Source: Prostheceraeus crozeri (taxonomy: Eukaryota > Platyhelminthes > Polycladida > Euryleptidae). Taken from it: DNA of 64,000 nt. The stretch is from positions 196,001 to 260,000 of the forward strand of contig CAJQUW010003618.1 in assembly GCA_907163375.1 (NCBI GenBank), in the 5' to 3' direction. Position numbers and translations under genes: made by a program. Below, one piece after another: positions 1 through 25,375 of this stretch. Position 1 is the stretch's first letter. Each line of letters starts with the position of its first letter. The notes below the pieces were generated by a model, which was given only the letters and a program-made list of their open reading frames with translations, made no database searches and had not been told where the DNA came from.

Positions 1-156
1 CTCTGGTAAACTGATCGTGTGTCATTTTATTTTACAAAAGCTGGATTTCAGTTCACGTTTATGTTCAATTTGTAAAAGCAATTGTGACAGTTGCATCGAT
101 ATCAAAATTTGAAATTTGACCACCATAGATCTGTCTCCATTCTCTAATGTGTTGAA
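1..156 (-). mobile_element. Tc1-like transposon, 5' end only (runs off the window)
   Basis: These bases match 28300-28454 almost base for base, including the start codon and first codons of the transposase (minus strand, ATG at about 25-23, followed by DQFTR). The two copies diverge right after gtgttga (156 and 28454), which marks the element end. The rest of this copy lies left of the window. Confidence 0.7.
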
Positions 157-430
157 TGGTAACACATAGAAAGCGAGATATTGCATCATACCTGAGAAAA
201 AATGAAACAAACTTCAATTCAAGTCAATGATAGTTTGTTTCATTAATTATGTCAATGAATATATAATTTGGTTCTACTTTATTCCAATACTTTCCTCGCT
301 ATATGAACACATTTCAACACGCAATACTACTGTACATAGAAATTAGACAAGAGAGTTACTCAGCATTCATTAAATCCACAGTGTGTATACACCTTTGATT
401 TCATAAATTGAACTTGACACTTCCCAGTAC
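157..430. other. Unassigned AT-rich DNA between the Tc1 end and repeat R
   Basis: Apart from the 3' part of a small cysteine-rich minus-strand ORF (360-608) nothing is recognised. Confidence 0.4.
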
Positions 431-1262
431 CACATTTGAGATTCCAGTACCACAACGAATTTTTGCACGTTTGGAGAAATGTACACGAATTTGACTTATT
501 ATGACAGCAGTATAGAAAAGTAATTTGCAAATCCTCCATATCATGACAACCTTGAGAGGTAATCTGGTTTATTATATTGGCAATTCCATAGACATCGAAC
601 AACAACAACTGGATTAATGGACCTTAATGATTAATGTTCGATGTCTATGGGCAATTCGATGGTTTACCATTGCTTTAAAGTTCATGACTTACTAAGATAA
701 GATTAATAAGATTATTTTCTTCAGCGTGATCACATCACAGACTACCTGCCGCCGAAACAGCAGAAGCAACATCAAAAGAAGATGATCTTTAAAAGGTGTA
801 AATGGGTCAGCATTACTGTTCAGCATTATTCAGATTCAAGAAAAGACGCCTTGTGAATCATAAACCCATGCTGCTGAAAATTGAATTAAAAACATGACAT
901 CACAGCCAAGAAGCTTTCATAACGATCAATGAAATCTCAACGTTTCCTTGAAGACTTCCAGAGACTTGTATTATAATGCAGCTCATGAAATTTCCTTATC
1001 ATCAGCTCAATTTCCGCTTAATTGTGATGCGTGTTAGCAAATATTCATTCCTTTGATATCAACATTGTTTCATACTACTAAAGGGACGTCATCTCAGTCG
1101 TATATAGAAACAGGAATAATTTGAAAAATTTTAGCTTTTTAAAAACTGCCCAAATAATTTTTTGGACGGCATGAACGTAATCTCCGCATGAAACTGAATC
1201 TTTTCATATAAAAATTTTCACTATATACAGGTACATTTTTGAGCCGACACTCTAACTACATA
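430..1262 (-). repeat. Repeat R, copy A (minus orientation)
   Basis: The reverse complement of this stretch matches 30598-30809 and then 33583-34115, so it is an uninterrupted copy of a dispersed repeat that in copy B carries a LINE. Similarity begins near gtaagtat (about 1262) and fades near 430. Within it, 360-608 (minus) is an 82-aa open frame with about nine cysteines (GCHDMEDLQ, LYCCHNKS, LKCGTGKC, HCGFNEC); part of that frame (DMEDL) is still visible in copy B. I recognise no domain. It may be an exon of an unknown gene, an element-encoded peptide, or chance. Confidence 0.6.
586..650. repeat. 15-bp perfect inverted repeat with 35-nt loop
   Basis: ccatagacatcgaac (586-600) and gttcgatgtctatgg (636-650) are exact reverse complements. 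It sits at the start of the cysteine-rich frame in repeat R copy A. Confidence 0.7.
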
Positions 1263-2497
1263 TACTTACTCCATGCTGTAGAGGATTCATGGCGGCATGA
1301 CGTTGGCCAAGCCAAGGGCCAAGCATATTACATGATTGAGTCCTCCTACTCTATGATTGAGTCAGTCACTATCGAATTTAGTCACGTCCTATTCTTCATT
1401 GTCACTATTTCTCAAGGTTGGACCCAAGCAATGATGGTTTTCTACACATAGGTCTTATCATCCTGTTGCTAAAGATGCTATTTCTTAAGATTTCGCTCCA
1501 CCATGAATAGGCTTATATACAGTATATATCTAATCGGTAAAAATTGACCCGTCGTCAACTAGCAACTTCGTGTCCCAATAAGATTGGCATGAATTAAGAA
1601 ATGCTCACTGTTTTCAATGCGAAGCTCAGATGGAAGCCAGAGGCGCGCTTTATACAACATCACAATTAGCAATTTTTTTACCAGACATTATTTTGACTAA
1701 TGAACATACTCGAACCGTCCTTCGACTTGACCTTGTGTCTGGTATTTGCGGAGTTGATGAGGCTTTTAAAGAACACAGAAATGCATCCAGGTTTACATTT
1801 ACTCAATAGATGTCTATGATCAGAAAATCTGTGATTTGTTTATATGTGTCATTACTTAATATGTTGGACACTTGCAGAAGTTGGAGTTTTCGTCAAAGTT
1901 GGTGACTTTTCGTTATATCACCGTCAAATTTGACTTTTTTAGAGTATTCATTTCCTAGTATTTTAAAAAATGCATGTGAAACTTCTCATGTTCTTTGCAA
2001 TGCAGTGAATAGAAGCTTTTCTATCAACTTGTATCAGTTCTTGGTGTCGGTGGCCAAGTCTAAATCAAATCGATGACACTACACAGGCAATTGCAAAGGC
2101 TGAATTTATTGATATCTTCCTAAGTCGCAGTAGATAGGTCAATTTTCCGATAGATTCAGACATTTACGAAGTGGTGTGAGTGATGCATGTTGGTAAAGTG
2201 GGGATCTCTATGATTCTAAGTAAATATTCTATATTTACAGGAAATGAAACTATATATATTATGTTTCATTTGACTAAGTGAATTATTAAACAAATTAAAT
2301 CAATTTTATTCATCCAGCAGATGGAGAATTTCAATTTTTTTAGTGGGATAAACTTCCCTTGATAACTGCCTTTGGCTCTATTAATCTTTTCCACTCAATT
2401 TTTTGGTGATAGGCGATACCCATAGGTTAAATTTCCTGTCTTGTCAATGGTTCAGACAGCATTGCTGACATGCTACTCTAGATGCTGTATGTACCTG
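1263..2497. other. No gene recognised
   Basis: AT-rich sequence. A short + strand open frame at 1239-1451 has no recognisable motif. No terminal repeats or transposase remains were seen. Confidence 0.4.
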
Positions 2498-2706
2498 AAA
2501 AATTCAAAACACTGTTTGCTGGTTCATGGCCACGCTTGTTCTCTCAAGTGAACTACAACAAGAGAAAATGCTGAAACGTTGACAGAAGATACCAATAGTA
2601 GCTATCCAAATAAAGTTAAAACTACGCAAGACACAAAAATGATGACGTCAGCTCAAGCGTCAGAACAAACGTGGCCATGAACCAGCAAACAGTTTTGGAT
2701 TTTTTT
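2498..2706. mobile_element. Small foldback / MITE with about 45-bp terminal inverted repeats
   Basis: The left arm 2498-2542 and right arm 2662-2706 are near-perfect inverted repeats; both contain tgtttgctggttcatggcca or its complement. The spacer is about 119 bp and non-coding. The type is a non-autonomous DNA element or foldback; the family is not assigned. Confidence 0.75.
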
Positions 2707-4389
2707 AATTTATATTATATTCTCTTATTGATTTTGCAGGCGTAAAAATTTGGGGGAATACACGAAGCTCTTCTGGAGATCATTGACGTATTCATGCTAA
2801 TCGAAGCATATTCACCTGCAGCTTGGCAATCTGAAATAGATGCATGAGAATCAGTTAAAAAATTTTGTGCATGAATCACACAAGCAAATTCCGTCAAATA
2901 TTTAAGCGTTAGCAGGTCTCCTAAAAAAGGCAGATCTGTCTTATTATCCTCTGAATCGACCGAAGCAACTTATATAAAAAAATCGCTGCTCTTTCTGGTG
3001 AGGAGTTCTTTCAAATGCCGTCATTTTCAGAAATAACTGCACCAAAAAGTTGATCCATTTTCAAGTGCAGTTTTTTCTTGAAGTACTTGCTCGATCAACG
3101 ATGCTGTATCTCATATGAAGCCTTGTGTTCCATAAATTATTTTTGCTTACATTTCACTTTCACAAGTGGTCAGTTGTTGTCAGTAGACTCATGAAAATAA
3201 TTGGACGTTTTCTTTGATGCAGGACTTCAATATTAAGGCGACTGAACTGATATTAAAGTTGACAAATAGCCGTGAATTATCAGTCAACTTCATCATCATT
3301 ATGCACGGTTTTAGGATTCGTTGAATGTACAGGAAGATGCCTGTACAATATCTTTACCGAAAAATTGTGATTAAAGAAGTCTGGCATGATTTTTTCATTG
3401 ATGACGGTGCTCAATTTCAATAATCTCTTTCCGCTATGTGAAAGGTTATGTTAAGAACTTTTATTTGGCATAGCGTTTAGGTTTGCCTGGTCAGCTGTGG
3501 TAAGCAGACTTAGACTTATTACTACCATTGAATCACTCTTTTGATGAGCTTTTAGATGATACAATTTTTTTCGAATTCCGACAATATTTGGTACAATGTC
3601 ACTCAGCTTACACATTTACATGAATCGGGCCTATTTGTTATATTAAAATAATGTTTTCAGCGGTAAATTGCGCACGAAAGTCAAAAATGTTTTATTGCCG
3701 ACTTGCGGCTAGCATAAACACGATATTATGAAGTGAAGAACCGGAGCTGAAGATGATTCGGAGGAGGAGCAGTTGCTCAGGGTTCTATTCGTTATCAATG
3801 GCAATACATTTGCGTTATTAATTTTACCGAGTCATAGTAATTTGAGATTTAAGTCCGTTCAGAAATCATCGCGAATAACAGGTTGAAGATACTAATCGTC
3901 CACCTCTTTCAGACTTCACTTCACCAGCAAAGAGGAGCAAAAAACATTCTTATTTTCGTTATGTCAAATGCAAATGTATTTTCTTTTTAAATGTCAAAAT
4001 ATAGGTACAAAGACGAGCATAGTATCTAAGGAATTCAAAAACACAATTGCCAAAACACCTCAGAAAGTCTGAACTGCACATGCAAATATATGAAAAAGTA
4101 TTTCAATACAAAAGAACTTCTTCCAAACCAAACAAAGATAACCCCGGCTCACACTTGAGTCTCTAATTTTTTAAGTACAGGTTGTTCCAGATGTAGCATT
4201 ACAATTTGTTTATTGAATAATTTTGTAATGCATTAAATTGCTGTCACCAATACATGTAATACGTGTAGAGATCAAAGACATTTTTGACACCAGAATAATT
4301 TCTATTGAATGACTATGATTTGAGTTACATTCATTTCAGAAAAGATTCAAGGGTTATTATTTTCTTACCATTGAATTATCATATTATAA
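2707..4389. other. No gene recognised
   Basis: AT-rich sequence without supported ORF. At 4176-4200 a stretch (tacaggttgttcc) resembles the outer end of the mariner-like element whose right end is near 8435, possibly another decayed end. Confidence 0.35.
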
Positions 4390-5110
4390 TTGCCCTTATC
4401 ATTGGTTGACTTTTATCATGTTAACAGAGAATTTTGTCTCGGGGTTGCTTCAACCAACTCATGTTTAACGAAGGCAAAAATCAGACAATTTGTTTTTCGC
4501 ATTAGCGTATCCAAGACAGTTCCACCATCGCTATGGCAGGTCATTCCCTTTCAGTGGAGAGCAGCATTTCTATCCTTGTGTCACTGTCTGACTCTAGGTT
4601 GGTCAGTTCAATCCGCCAAATTGGCTGGAGAGCTCCCCAACGTCTTGGATTATTGTTTAGAAACCTTGCCTACTTCAGCCCTCAGCAGTTGATAAAGCTT
4701 CATAAAGCTCATGTTCCTCCAATGATGTGGTTTTACTCACCGTTTGGTCATCAGGTCCTCAGAGCAGCTTATGTACTTGATCGTATCCAGCGCAAAGCAG
4801 TTCGTCTGATAGATGATGCTTGCGTTACTTCAAAATTTGGTATCACTCGGACACCGTAGAGCAGTCTCCTGTGTTGCTATGAACTTGCTTCTGTTACTCC
4901 ACATCTTCATTCTTTTACCAGATGCATAAGAGGAAGTGACTAAGCAAATCCATACCTTGTCGGTATTCCTCGTTGTCGTATAGATAACTTCAAGAGATCC
5001 TTCTTTGATAGGACAGCAAAGTTGCGGAATAGGCTTCCTTTATAGGTATTCTCAACATCCTTCAGTGAGCACTCAAGGGAGCCGTCAATAAGCTTCCACT
5101 AAAGCCTATG
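4390..5110 (+). mobile_element. LINE 3' fragment (Jockey/CR1/L2-like), reverse transcriptase C-terminus
   Basis: Conceptual translation in shifting frames gives the typical end of a non-LTR retrotransposon: HVPPMMWFYSPFGHQVLRAA, then LDRIQRKAVRLIDD (near 4770-4820), then FFDRTAKLRNRLP (near 5000-5040). At least one frame change near 4600 and stops near 4860 and 4920 break it. A related fragment lies at 15820-16130. Confidence 0.75.
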
Positions 5111-5322
5111 AAGAGCTGATAATTTGAAGCGTCTTTTGTCTCATGCATTTCAAGCATGTTACCTTGGTTTTCAACACTGTTGTTTTCGTTATTTCTACTT
5201 TTATCCCCATGAGTTACGCAGCTATTGGTTCGAACATAGCTATTTTGCATTTTACATCATCTAGTTTGTCCATTCACTTTTTAGCACCTCATTCAGCATC
5301 TCAGTACTAAGCACAGTTTGAG

Positions 5323-6703
5323 CAGGGTTGGTAATAATCGTGATTTTCTTTAAAAAATCAAAAAATTGGATTTTTTAGATTTAAATCGGATGTATTTGTT
5401 TAAATCAGAATTTTCTGATTTTAGATGGATTTGATTACGTTGTATAGGTTTCTTCCTATATTCATATTTATGTAGATTCTGCTCATCTGTTGTATAATCT
5501 TAAGCAAATTTATTGATCATAATACATGTAACTGCTGAAGTTTGCCAAAAATGTTGGAACCATGAGACCAATGAACATCATCGTGGTCGCTTATTCGTAT
5601 CGGCCTTATGGCAGCATACATAATTACATCAACATCTCATTTACTTCATCCCAAAGATAATCACATTTCTGTGATTTTGTTGGAATATGTAGGATATACT
5701 GTGTCTGTATGCAGTAGGATCTAAGGCATTTACTGAAGGCTATATTTGATGTCACCTAAATCTATTAGCGCTGTGTTAATGCCGTATTTACGAGCTTGCA
5801 GCACATTCGCTTGTGAGAGAAATTCTCTTCCTTTAAGTGCGACTACTGAATGCATGGATCGGGTTAAGAGTCAAGACTGGGATCGGCTATTGTCATCCTG
5901 ATGCGACCAGCCAAATGCTTCTGGCCAGTGAATGCGATTCATGTTTAAAATTGCCGTCATATCATTTACATTTTTGCACTTTTAAAAGATCTTTGAAGAC
6001 ATACTTTATTTCTGCAATCGCTGACGTGTTTATGTTTTTTGTTTACATGTAATGTTGCATGATTTTATTGCGCCATGAGCTCACCCAGTAATGGCGCTCT
6101 ATGAGTATACAGTTATTATTATTACTTAATGCGTCTTTTAGTGGTTGTAATATTGCTTTGATCTGGTCTTGATAATTTAAAATAATTCTTTCATTCTCTA
6201 TACGTGCACTGTTTCACGATATGTTTGTAAAAGTCACAAAAATATTAAAGATTCATTTTGTATTGATAAGCTTCATCGGAGGTTGCGGCCCGTGAGAAGG
6301 TTAAACTTGATCTAGTGGTTTCGCGGACTGGTTCAAGCTTAATCCAACTAAGTGGGTATCTAGAATGATTAAAGCTGCTCACAATGGATTTTTGTTTCCT
6401 AAACAATACATTAATACAAGTTCAGTTTGTGATGCGGATGAAGCATCTATTGAGAAACAGGATTTTTTACATGATCGTGTTACATGCACGTGTATCTGCA
6501 TGCAATACGCTATGTTTGTTTATTATTGTGTTCATTTTGAAAGCCTTGCCTTCTACTGTGTTTTGCAGGCTATCACCTGATAGTGATAGTTTCTTTTGGG
6601 GTGTCTTTGATGACTGATAACATCAAAGCAGTGATCTAAATCAGCGTTTTTTAAAAAATCATTTGCTGATATAAAACAAATGATTTATATCATGCCAACC
6701 CTG
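5323..6703. mobile_element. hAT-like DNA transposon, decayed, 1.38 kb
   Basis: The left end cagggttggtaa (5323) and right end catgccaaccctg (ending 6703) form inverted repeats, each followed inward by runs of aaaatc and gattt. The CAGGG start is typical of hAT elements. Flanking 8-mers (agtttgag, gttatgag) agree at only five positions, so the duplication is old or mis-set. No hAT transposase was recognised inside; small + frames at 5837-6052 and 6365-6617 are not hAT-like. Confidence 0.6.
5930..6130 (+). mobile_element. LINE 3'-end fragment nested in the hAT element
   Basis: The frame reads LPSYHLHFCTFKRSLKTYF, like the LP..FK..LKT end of CR1/L2-type LINEs, then a stop, gcgctctatgagta and a short (ATT)n tract at 6110-6125, the usual layout of such 3' ends. 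Confidence 0.5.
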
Positions 6704-7089
6704 GTTATGAGCTATCTTTTTTTAGCACTTACGTCCGAATCTTTTGTCCGTGGTTGTCTTACGTGCTATTTTGTGATCATCGGTCGAAGGCTAGCGATAT
6801 TAAGTAAAGCTCATGCCACGAAAGCCGCATGTTGCGCACTCCTTGTATAGTCTATTTGTACAACATGAAATCATTCATAATCAATTCATTATTCATTTTG
6901 TCATAACTCAGCAGGCCTACTTTAGAGCAGCAAATTGATGATGTGAGTAATATACTCTATACTATTTTGATTTCACTTTAAATTATTGCATCTGATATAG
7001 AGTTGGACTTTGAAAGAATTTTGACATTTGAATATTCGAGTAAATACAAGGTTGCCATAATGTCGCGCACCAAAAAGAAACCTATTTCT
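6704..7089. other. No gene recognised
   Basis: AT-rich DNA between two transposon remnants; no supported feature. Confidence 0.35.
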
Positions 7090-8435
7090 TCAAGTCCGTC
7101 CAAAGAGCTTAAAATGGAGAAAGATCATAGCTATTACTAATGAATATAATATTCCATACTTTATATCATATACTTAAAATGCTGTCCTCCTGCCTTTACA
7201 CGTGCCGTAAATTGAGTCGATGATAAAAATCACTGCACACTTTATTCAGAAGCTGCGAATCGCCTCTGATTTGCATGCAAACATTGCGATTTTGAGTTTC
7301 TAGACGATTCTGGTCTCCATTCTCTCGGAATACACCAAGTGTTAGAGGAATCTCCATTTGATTTAATAGTCCTTGGCATCTAGATCGGGGGAGCTACGAG
7401 GTCATTCGCTGTCCGCCTTCGACGGATTCATTGTTCAAAGTTTTTCCACCCAGACGCCAACAGCAAGAGAATGGTGCAGATGTGCTCCTCCGTCTTGCAC
7501 AAGCTACTGGCCGGTCTTCTCCTAGGGAGTCCAATGGAGGCATCAATGCTTCCTGCAGCATGTCTAGATGCATATCACCATTTAGTGTGGCACCAAATAG
7601 GAAAGGTCTCAAAGCATGGTTTCTCCATAGGTCACACCAAGACATTATTTTGGCACCACTGTGTTTTTTGTGGACTTCATCTAGCGAAGATTTTCTCCAG
7701 CATAATATCGACAATTTTGCGTGCTCAACTCTCGACTGAGATAAAAGTTGACTTCATCACTGGAGAGCATTTTCTGATGGACCATATCAAAATCTACATT
7801 TAATCAATTTTGAATCCACTATAATATTTCCATAAGTCGGTCAGAGTCGTCTTTGTGTAATTTCTGCAGAATTTGAACATTGTATGGAAGAAAAATTCCT
7901 GCCTGATTACCATGCATAGTAGAGCGGGGTTACATTGATTTCACGAGGTTATTAGCCCACGGATTTCTTTGGACTTTGCTCGATTTTATTCACATTGTCC
8001 GTTCGTGTCTCTTCAGATATTCTTGACCGCCCACCTCTCTCTTTTTCTTGAACAACACCACTTCTTACCAGAAAGCGGCTAACTGACGTATGATTGACAT
8101 GCTTTCCTTCATGCTTTGCAATGACATCAGCTTCAGCGACTGATCGATTTGTTGCACCTTCTGCAAAGTGAGATAACTCCAATCCGTTGTTCAACAGTTA
8201 AATACAAGATTTATTAAGAAGTCATTATTAGTTCCATTTAGCTTGTCTGTTCGCTTGATAACTTATAATTCACTTCGACAATCGCCCGATCACCGCTAAC
8301 AGTGCTGATTCAACGAAGCTACAAAGTTCGAGCAGTAAAGTGCATGTGCAACTATCATAAAGCGTTCTGAAGTAATGATGCGAGCTAACGTTTCAAGTCA
8401 GATAACTTACCAGCGCGACTTTACGGACAACCTGT
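7090..8435 (-). mobile_element. Mariner/IS630-superfamily DNA transposon, heavily decayed
   Basis: On the minus strand, pieces of a mariner-like transposase follow in order: an N-terminal part (7952-8194: VAEADVIAKHEGKHVNHTSV, RFLVRSG), then SDEVNFYLS (near 7745) and KIMSWCDLWRNHALRPF (near 7640), then RSPDLDA-like sequence near 7390 and a C-terminal part to about 7160. They lie in different frames with stops. The right end carries tacaggttgtccgtaaagtc (reverse complement, about 8435); a weak partner (caagtccgtccaaagagc) is at about 7090. The length (about 1.35 kb) fits the family. Confidence 0.65.
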
Positions 8436-9542
8436 ATACGAAGTATTCGACTTTTTTCTAAAATGACATCGAGAAAGTCATAGTTTGCATTCTGTGCTAC
8501 AAACTTTGTAGATATTTAACTTCTTGACCCCAGATGCCAAATCTGTTGCACTGTTCGAACTGCTTATGACGTGCAGAACCCAATAAATGCAATACTGAAG
8601 CAACTGGAAAATTTCCATTATGTGAAGAAAAGGAGTAACCTAGAAATTTGGCAATTTTTGGATTGTTTTCAGTTGAGAGACCCAAGCAGCTGAATTATCA
8701 ATGATAAGTAACACAGCGATGACCTTCAGTGTACGCCATAAGTATTGGATCAGTATCGGCTGCAGTTCGTTCAACTCTTGCGCAAGTCGTTATCAGGTGT
8801 CAAGAGGTTAACTATTCTTCCTCTGTTAGACTGAATTTTAATATAAGTTCGGATAGATGATGCATCGATGTATAACTAAATTGAAGCAGCTTTTGTTGAA
8901 ACTCACAAAAAACCTCACTCCAAATTTTATACTAAATGAAATACACAAGAAAATTTTTCGGGCATCAGTTGCAGCACCTTGAACGATCCATCCACCTGTC
9001 CGGAAAATAGTCCAATCCCTGTTGAACCGCTCGACTTCAGTGTGTCGGGGGTTCGTCCTACGTGAAAATAGGCTTCTAGTCTTAATCTCTTCAATAAAAT
9101 CGTTTCACTTCCGATTAAAACCGCTCCTGGCAGATTACGAAGTGTCCAAATAGAAGTCCTTACAGTCATCCTCTCGGAGTTCTCTGGATCCCGGTATCCC
9201 AGCGATTTACGATGTCGTCAAGATAGAATTGTGTCTGATCGACACACATGCGAATAAAGATATTTTTGATTCTCAGTGTCAGGTTGTAGTTCTTGCATCA
9301 CAAAGTCCTCGTCTGAGAGAGTCTGAGCTATATGCACATCGCTGGGATTCCACATTATGTCCCCAATTAGCCTTCATACTGTGGTCCAACTTTTGTCCAG
9401 AATCAACGATGGTTCAGATTTGCGATGCCTAGCAAGCATTTTGCATCGAATCAAACTAACGCTTTGCACCGAACCGAGTCACACTATGCTCTACACATTT
9501 GTTTCGCATATAGGAAAATACACATAGGAAAATTTAACACCG
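8436..9542. other. Unassigned; possible old coding remains on the minus strand
   Basis: The minus-strand frame 8927-9169 and its upstream continuation to about 9470 give fairly open, protein-like sequence (SDEDFVMQELQPDTENQ, RTSIWTLRNLPGAVLIG), but I recognise no family. It could be a broken transposon gene. Confidence 0.3.
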
Positions 9543-11538
9543 CAGGGATGTCGAACCACTTGGAAAACCTGGAAAACCTGGAAAAATCAGGGAAAAGTCA
9601 GGGAATTTTGATATCTATCCTAGAAAATGGAAAATTGTTATTGCTACATGGAAAATGTATATGGCAAAATAAAAATAGTGAAAAATGGTAAATATACAAC
9701 AGGCCAAACTTTTGTTGGCGTAGGCCAATCTCATGGAGGCCAAGAAAGTACATATCGGTAAGGAAGCTAAAAAGTTGAATGATGACGACAAAGACACATT
9801 TTATAAACAGTGCAGTGACAGTCTTGTGACTGTGACAGAAAATTTGCAAGAGAGATCTCACTTGTGCAAACCCTTGTGTGTGCTTTCGCCTGCCTTCACC
9901 CTGAAATCATGGCTTTGGAACACCTGCAAAAGATTCAATTGCGCGAAATTGCTCTCCAACATCTAGTAGATCTGAAATGGATCGATGGAGTTGAAGCAGA
10001 TGGTATTCATACTCAATGCGAAGCGTTTCGTTGTCGAAGAGCTGTTATCCAAAAGCTTCAACGATTTAACAAAAGTGATGATCGACTCGACGTGTTTTCA
10101 ATGAATTTGTGCGACGAAGAGAAAGCAATTAACACGTCGGATTTGCGAAAGCTCATGAAAATCATATTACGTCTCAATAATGGATAAGCGGCGGTAGAAC
10201 GTGGTTTCTCAGCGAACAGGGATTTACTGGTAGAAAATCAAAAGGAAGAATCACTGGTTGCACAAAGTGTGGTAAAAGACTATACTCGTGCGCGGTGCAG
10301 CGGAAATCTGTCCAAGTTCCCAGTTTCCAAAGGACTTATTCTGTCAGCGAGAAATTCCGCATCTTGTTACAAAGAAGCGAAACGAGTGAATGCAGAAAAA
10401 CAGGTCCAAGAGACAAAAGCGAAGATTGAAAGAAAGCGAAAGGCGGCAGTGCTACAGGACAAATTGAATGAGCAGAAACGTCTTCGCAAACAACTATTGG
10501 AAATCACAAATAGCGTGCAAGAATATGTATTTCAAATTTTATTGGTGAAGATTTTATCATTCTTAACATCCCTCATGTACATGCACATTATAATGACAAT
10601 TGTCATTCTTAACCAAAGATCACCGAGCAAATTTGCTATTTGCTAAGCTTGGATATTGTTACATCATAGCTTTCTTTATTAATTGTTCCGAATCTTAAAT
10701 TAGCTACAATCACGTGTTTCATAATCAATCGCAGAAAGTGATTGAACGAAATCTTCTTGTTTAATTTCTGCCCACAATGCATGTACGTGTATGTATCTAT
10801 CTCAAGAATTAAAACCTAAATTTATGATGATATGGATAATGAATGATGATATAACTTAATTAGATGTTCAAGGGCGGAACGTGTATCACTACTCATAAAA
10901 TATATAGCATTACTGTGGGGCATCTCATTCGGGTCGCTCGATATGCATTTCAAATGAAATTGAACATGTAGTGAAGAAAATTTGAAATAAAGCGCTTTTA
11001 TTACAATCAAAGGGTTAGAAATGTGAAACTCGTAATTGTGTATATTATTCATGTTATAGGATATTCTTTAAAACCATTACATACGAGTATATAGTATAGG
11101 TTGATTGAGATAGGTACACGTTCATTTTTCAGTTGCATGTAAATTGTAATATTCTTTTGTGTTGTATTTAGTGCCAAGCATATTTTTGATGATTTTGGCG
11201 ACAGATAATGAATCATTCAGTAATGAAACTATTCATTTGTTTTGTATGTTTGATACATAATCTTTTGCGCAAACCTGTTTTCGGCGATTATATTTTGAAT
11301 AAAATTGTTTGCATAATATAAAATTCACTTCACTCTGAATTGTGCATGTATAACAACTGAAACCGGCTACAAGGATTAAAGACTAACATCGATGCTGTTT
11401 TGAGACTATGTCAATACAGTTTCCATAGTTCTATTGAGTAAAATTTTTAAAATTTAGGTGTGTCTGGAAACACCTGGATTTTTTTGATAAAACCTGGAAA
11501 AATCAGAGATTCATCCAGACCTTCCGTTCGACACCCTG
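9543..11538 (+). mobile_element. hAT-like DNA transposon, about 2.0 kb, with transposase C-terminus
   Basis: Ends cagggatgtcgaac (9543) and gttcgacaccctg (ending 11538) are inverted repeats, each with subterminal cctggaaaa motifs. Clear 8-bp target duplications were not found (taacaccg, tgccggct). One + frame runs 9864-10646 with a single in-frame TAA at 10185-10187: HPEIMALEHLQKIQLREIAL, then AAVERGFSANRDLLVEN (the hAT dimerisation region) and a basic coiled-coil-like tail (QETKAKIERKRKAA). An upstream frame (9733-9966) covers part of the preceding region. This is an internally deleted or decayed copy. Confidence 0.7.
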
Positions 11539-12020
11539 TGCCGGCTTCATGAGTGGGCATTACTGTAGAGACTAGACGTATTAGAAATCGAATAAAACAT
11601 CTGACTGATATTTCCGTAAACGTTCTCCCTTAGTCTTTCAGTGTCACTCTGTCATTTTTTCAAGGACTGTTTGAACTGAACTTGTAAAACGAAAATAAAG
11701 TGTTAAATGCCATCTCAATGAAAATGTTATTCCATGGCTGACATTTGATGTACGAAAGAAACCTATATTTGTAAACATTTCTATAATAACATCGTAAAAT
11801 GGAAGCCGATCTACATGTCTTTGCCGAAGTCATTCACCGAAAAATACCTTACTTCAGTTGGAATGAGTATTTTGCAAAGATATTTAGCAACGACCTTGTA
11901 GTCATATAGATGGATAAATAAAAAGCATTTAGACTACTACTAAATATTTCATGCAATTTCATGACTCACAGCGAGTTGAAATAAGGTTTCAAATACTTTA
12001 TCCTGTTTGTTTTGTTATTT
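11539..12020. other. KAT8 upstream region
   Basis: About 480 bp between the hAT end and the KAT8 acceptor. No convincing TATA box or coding sequence was seen; it may hold part of a 5' UTR intron. Confidence 0.35.
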
Positions 12021-12024
12021 TCAG
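12021..12024 (+). promoter_or_regulatory. 3' splice site abutting the KAT8 start codon
   Basis: A pyrimidine-rich tract ending in tttcag runs straight into ATG at 12025. No in-frame coding exon is seen upstream. Either an untranslated first exon is cis-spliced here, or a spliced leader is added in trans. The sequence alone cannot decide between them. Confidence 0.6.
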
Positions 12025-25211
<13,187 letters not shown>

Positions 25212-25375
25212 CCAGATTTTGTTGTTTTGTATTCCGAGGTTTTGCATTTATTGATGTTAATATTTTATTCGAGAGCAGCAAACTTACAGAAACTCAAATG
25301 TTAATTTCTGTGTTACTTTAATCTGAAGGTACGTGTTTCATGACAGATTCGAAGTACGTTTATGAAATCATTTTG

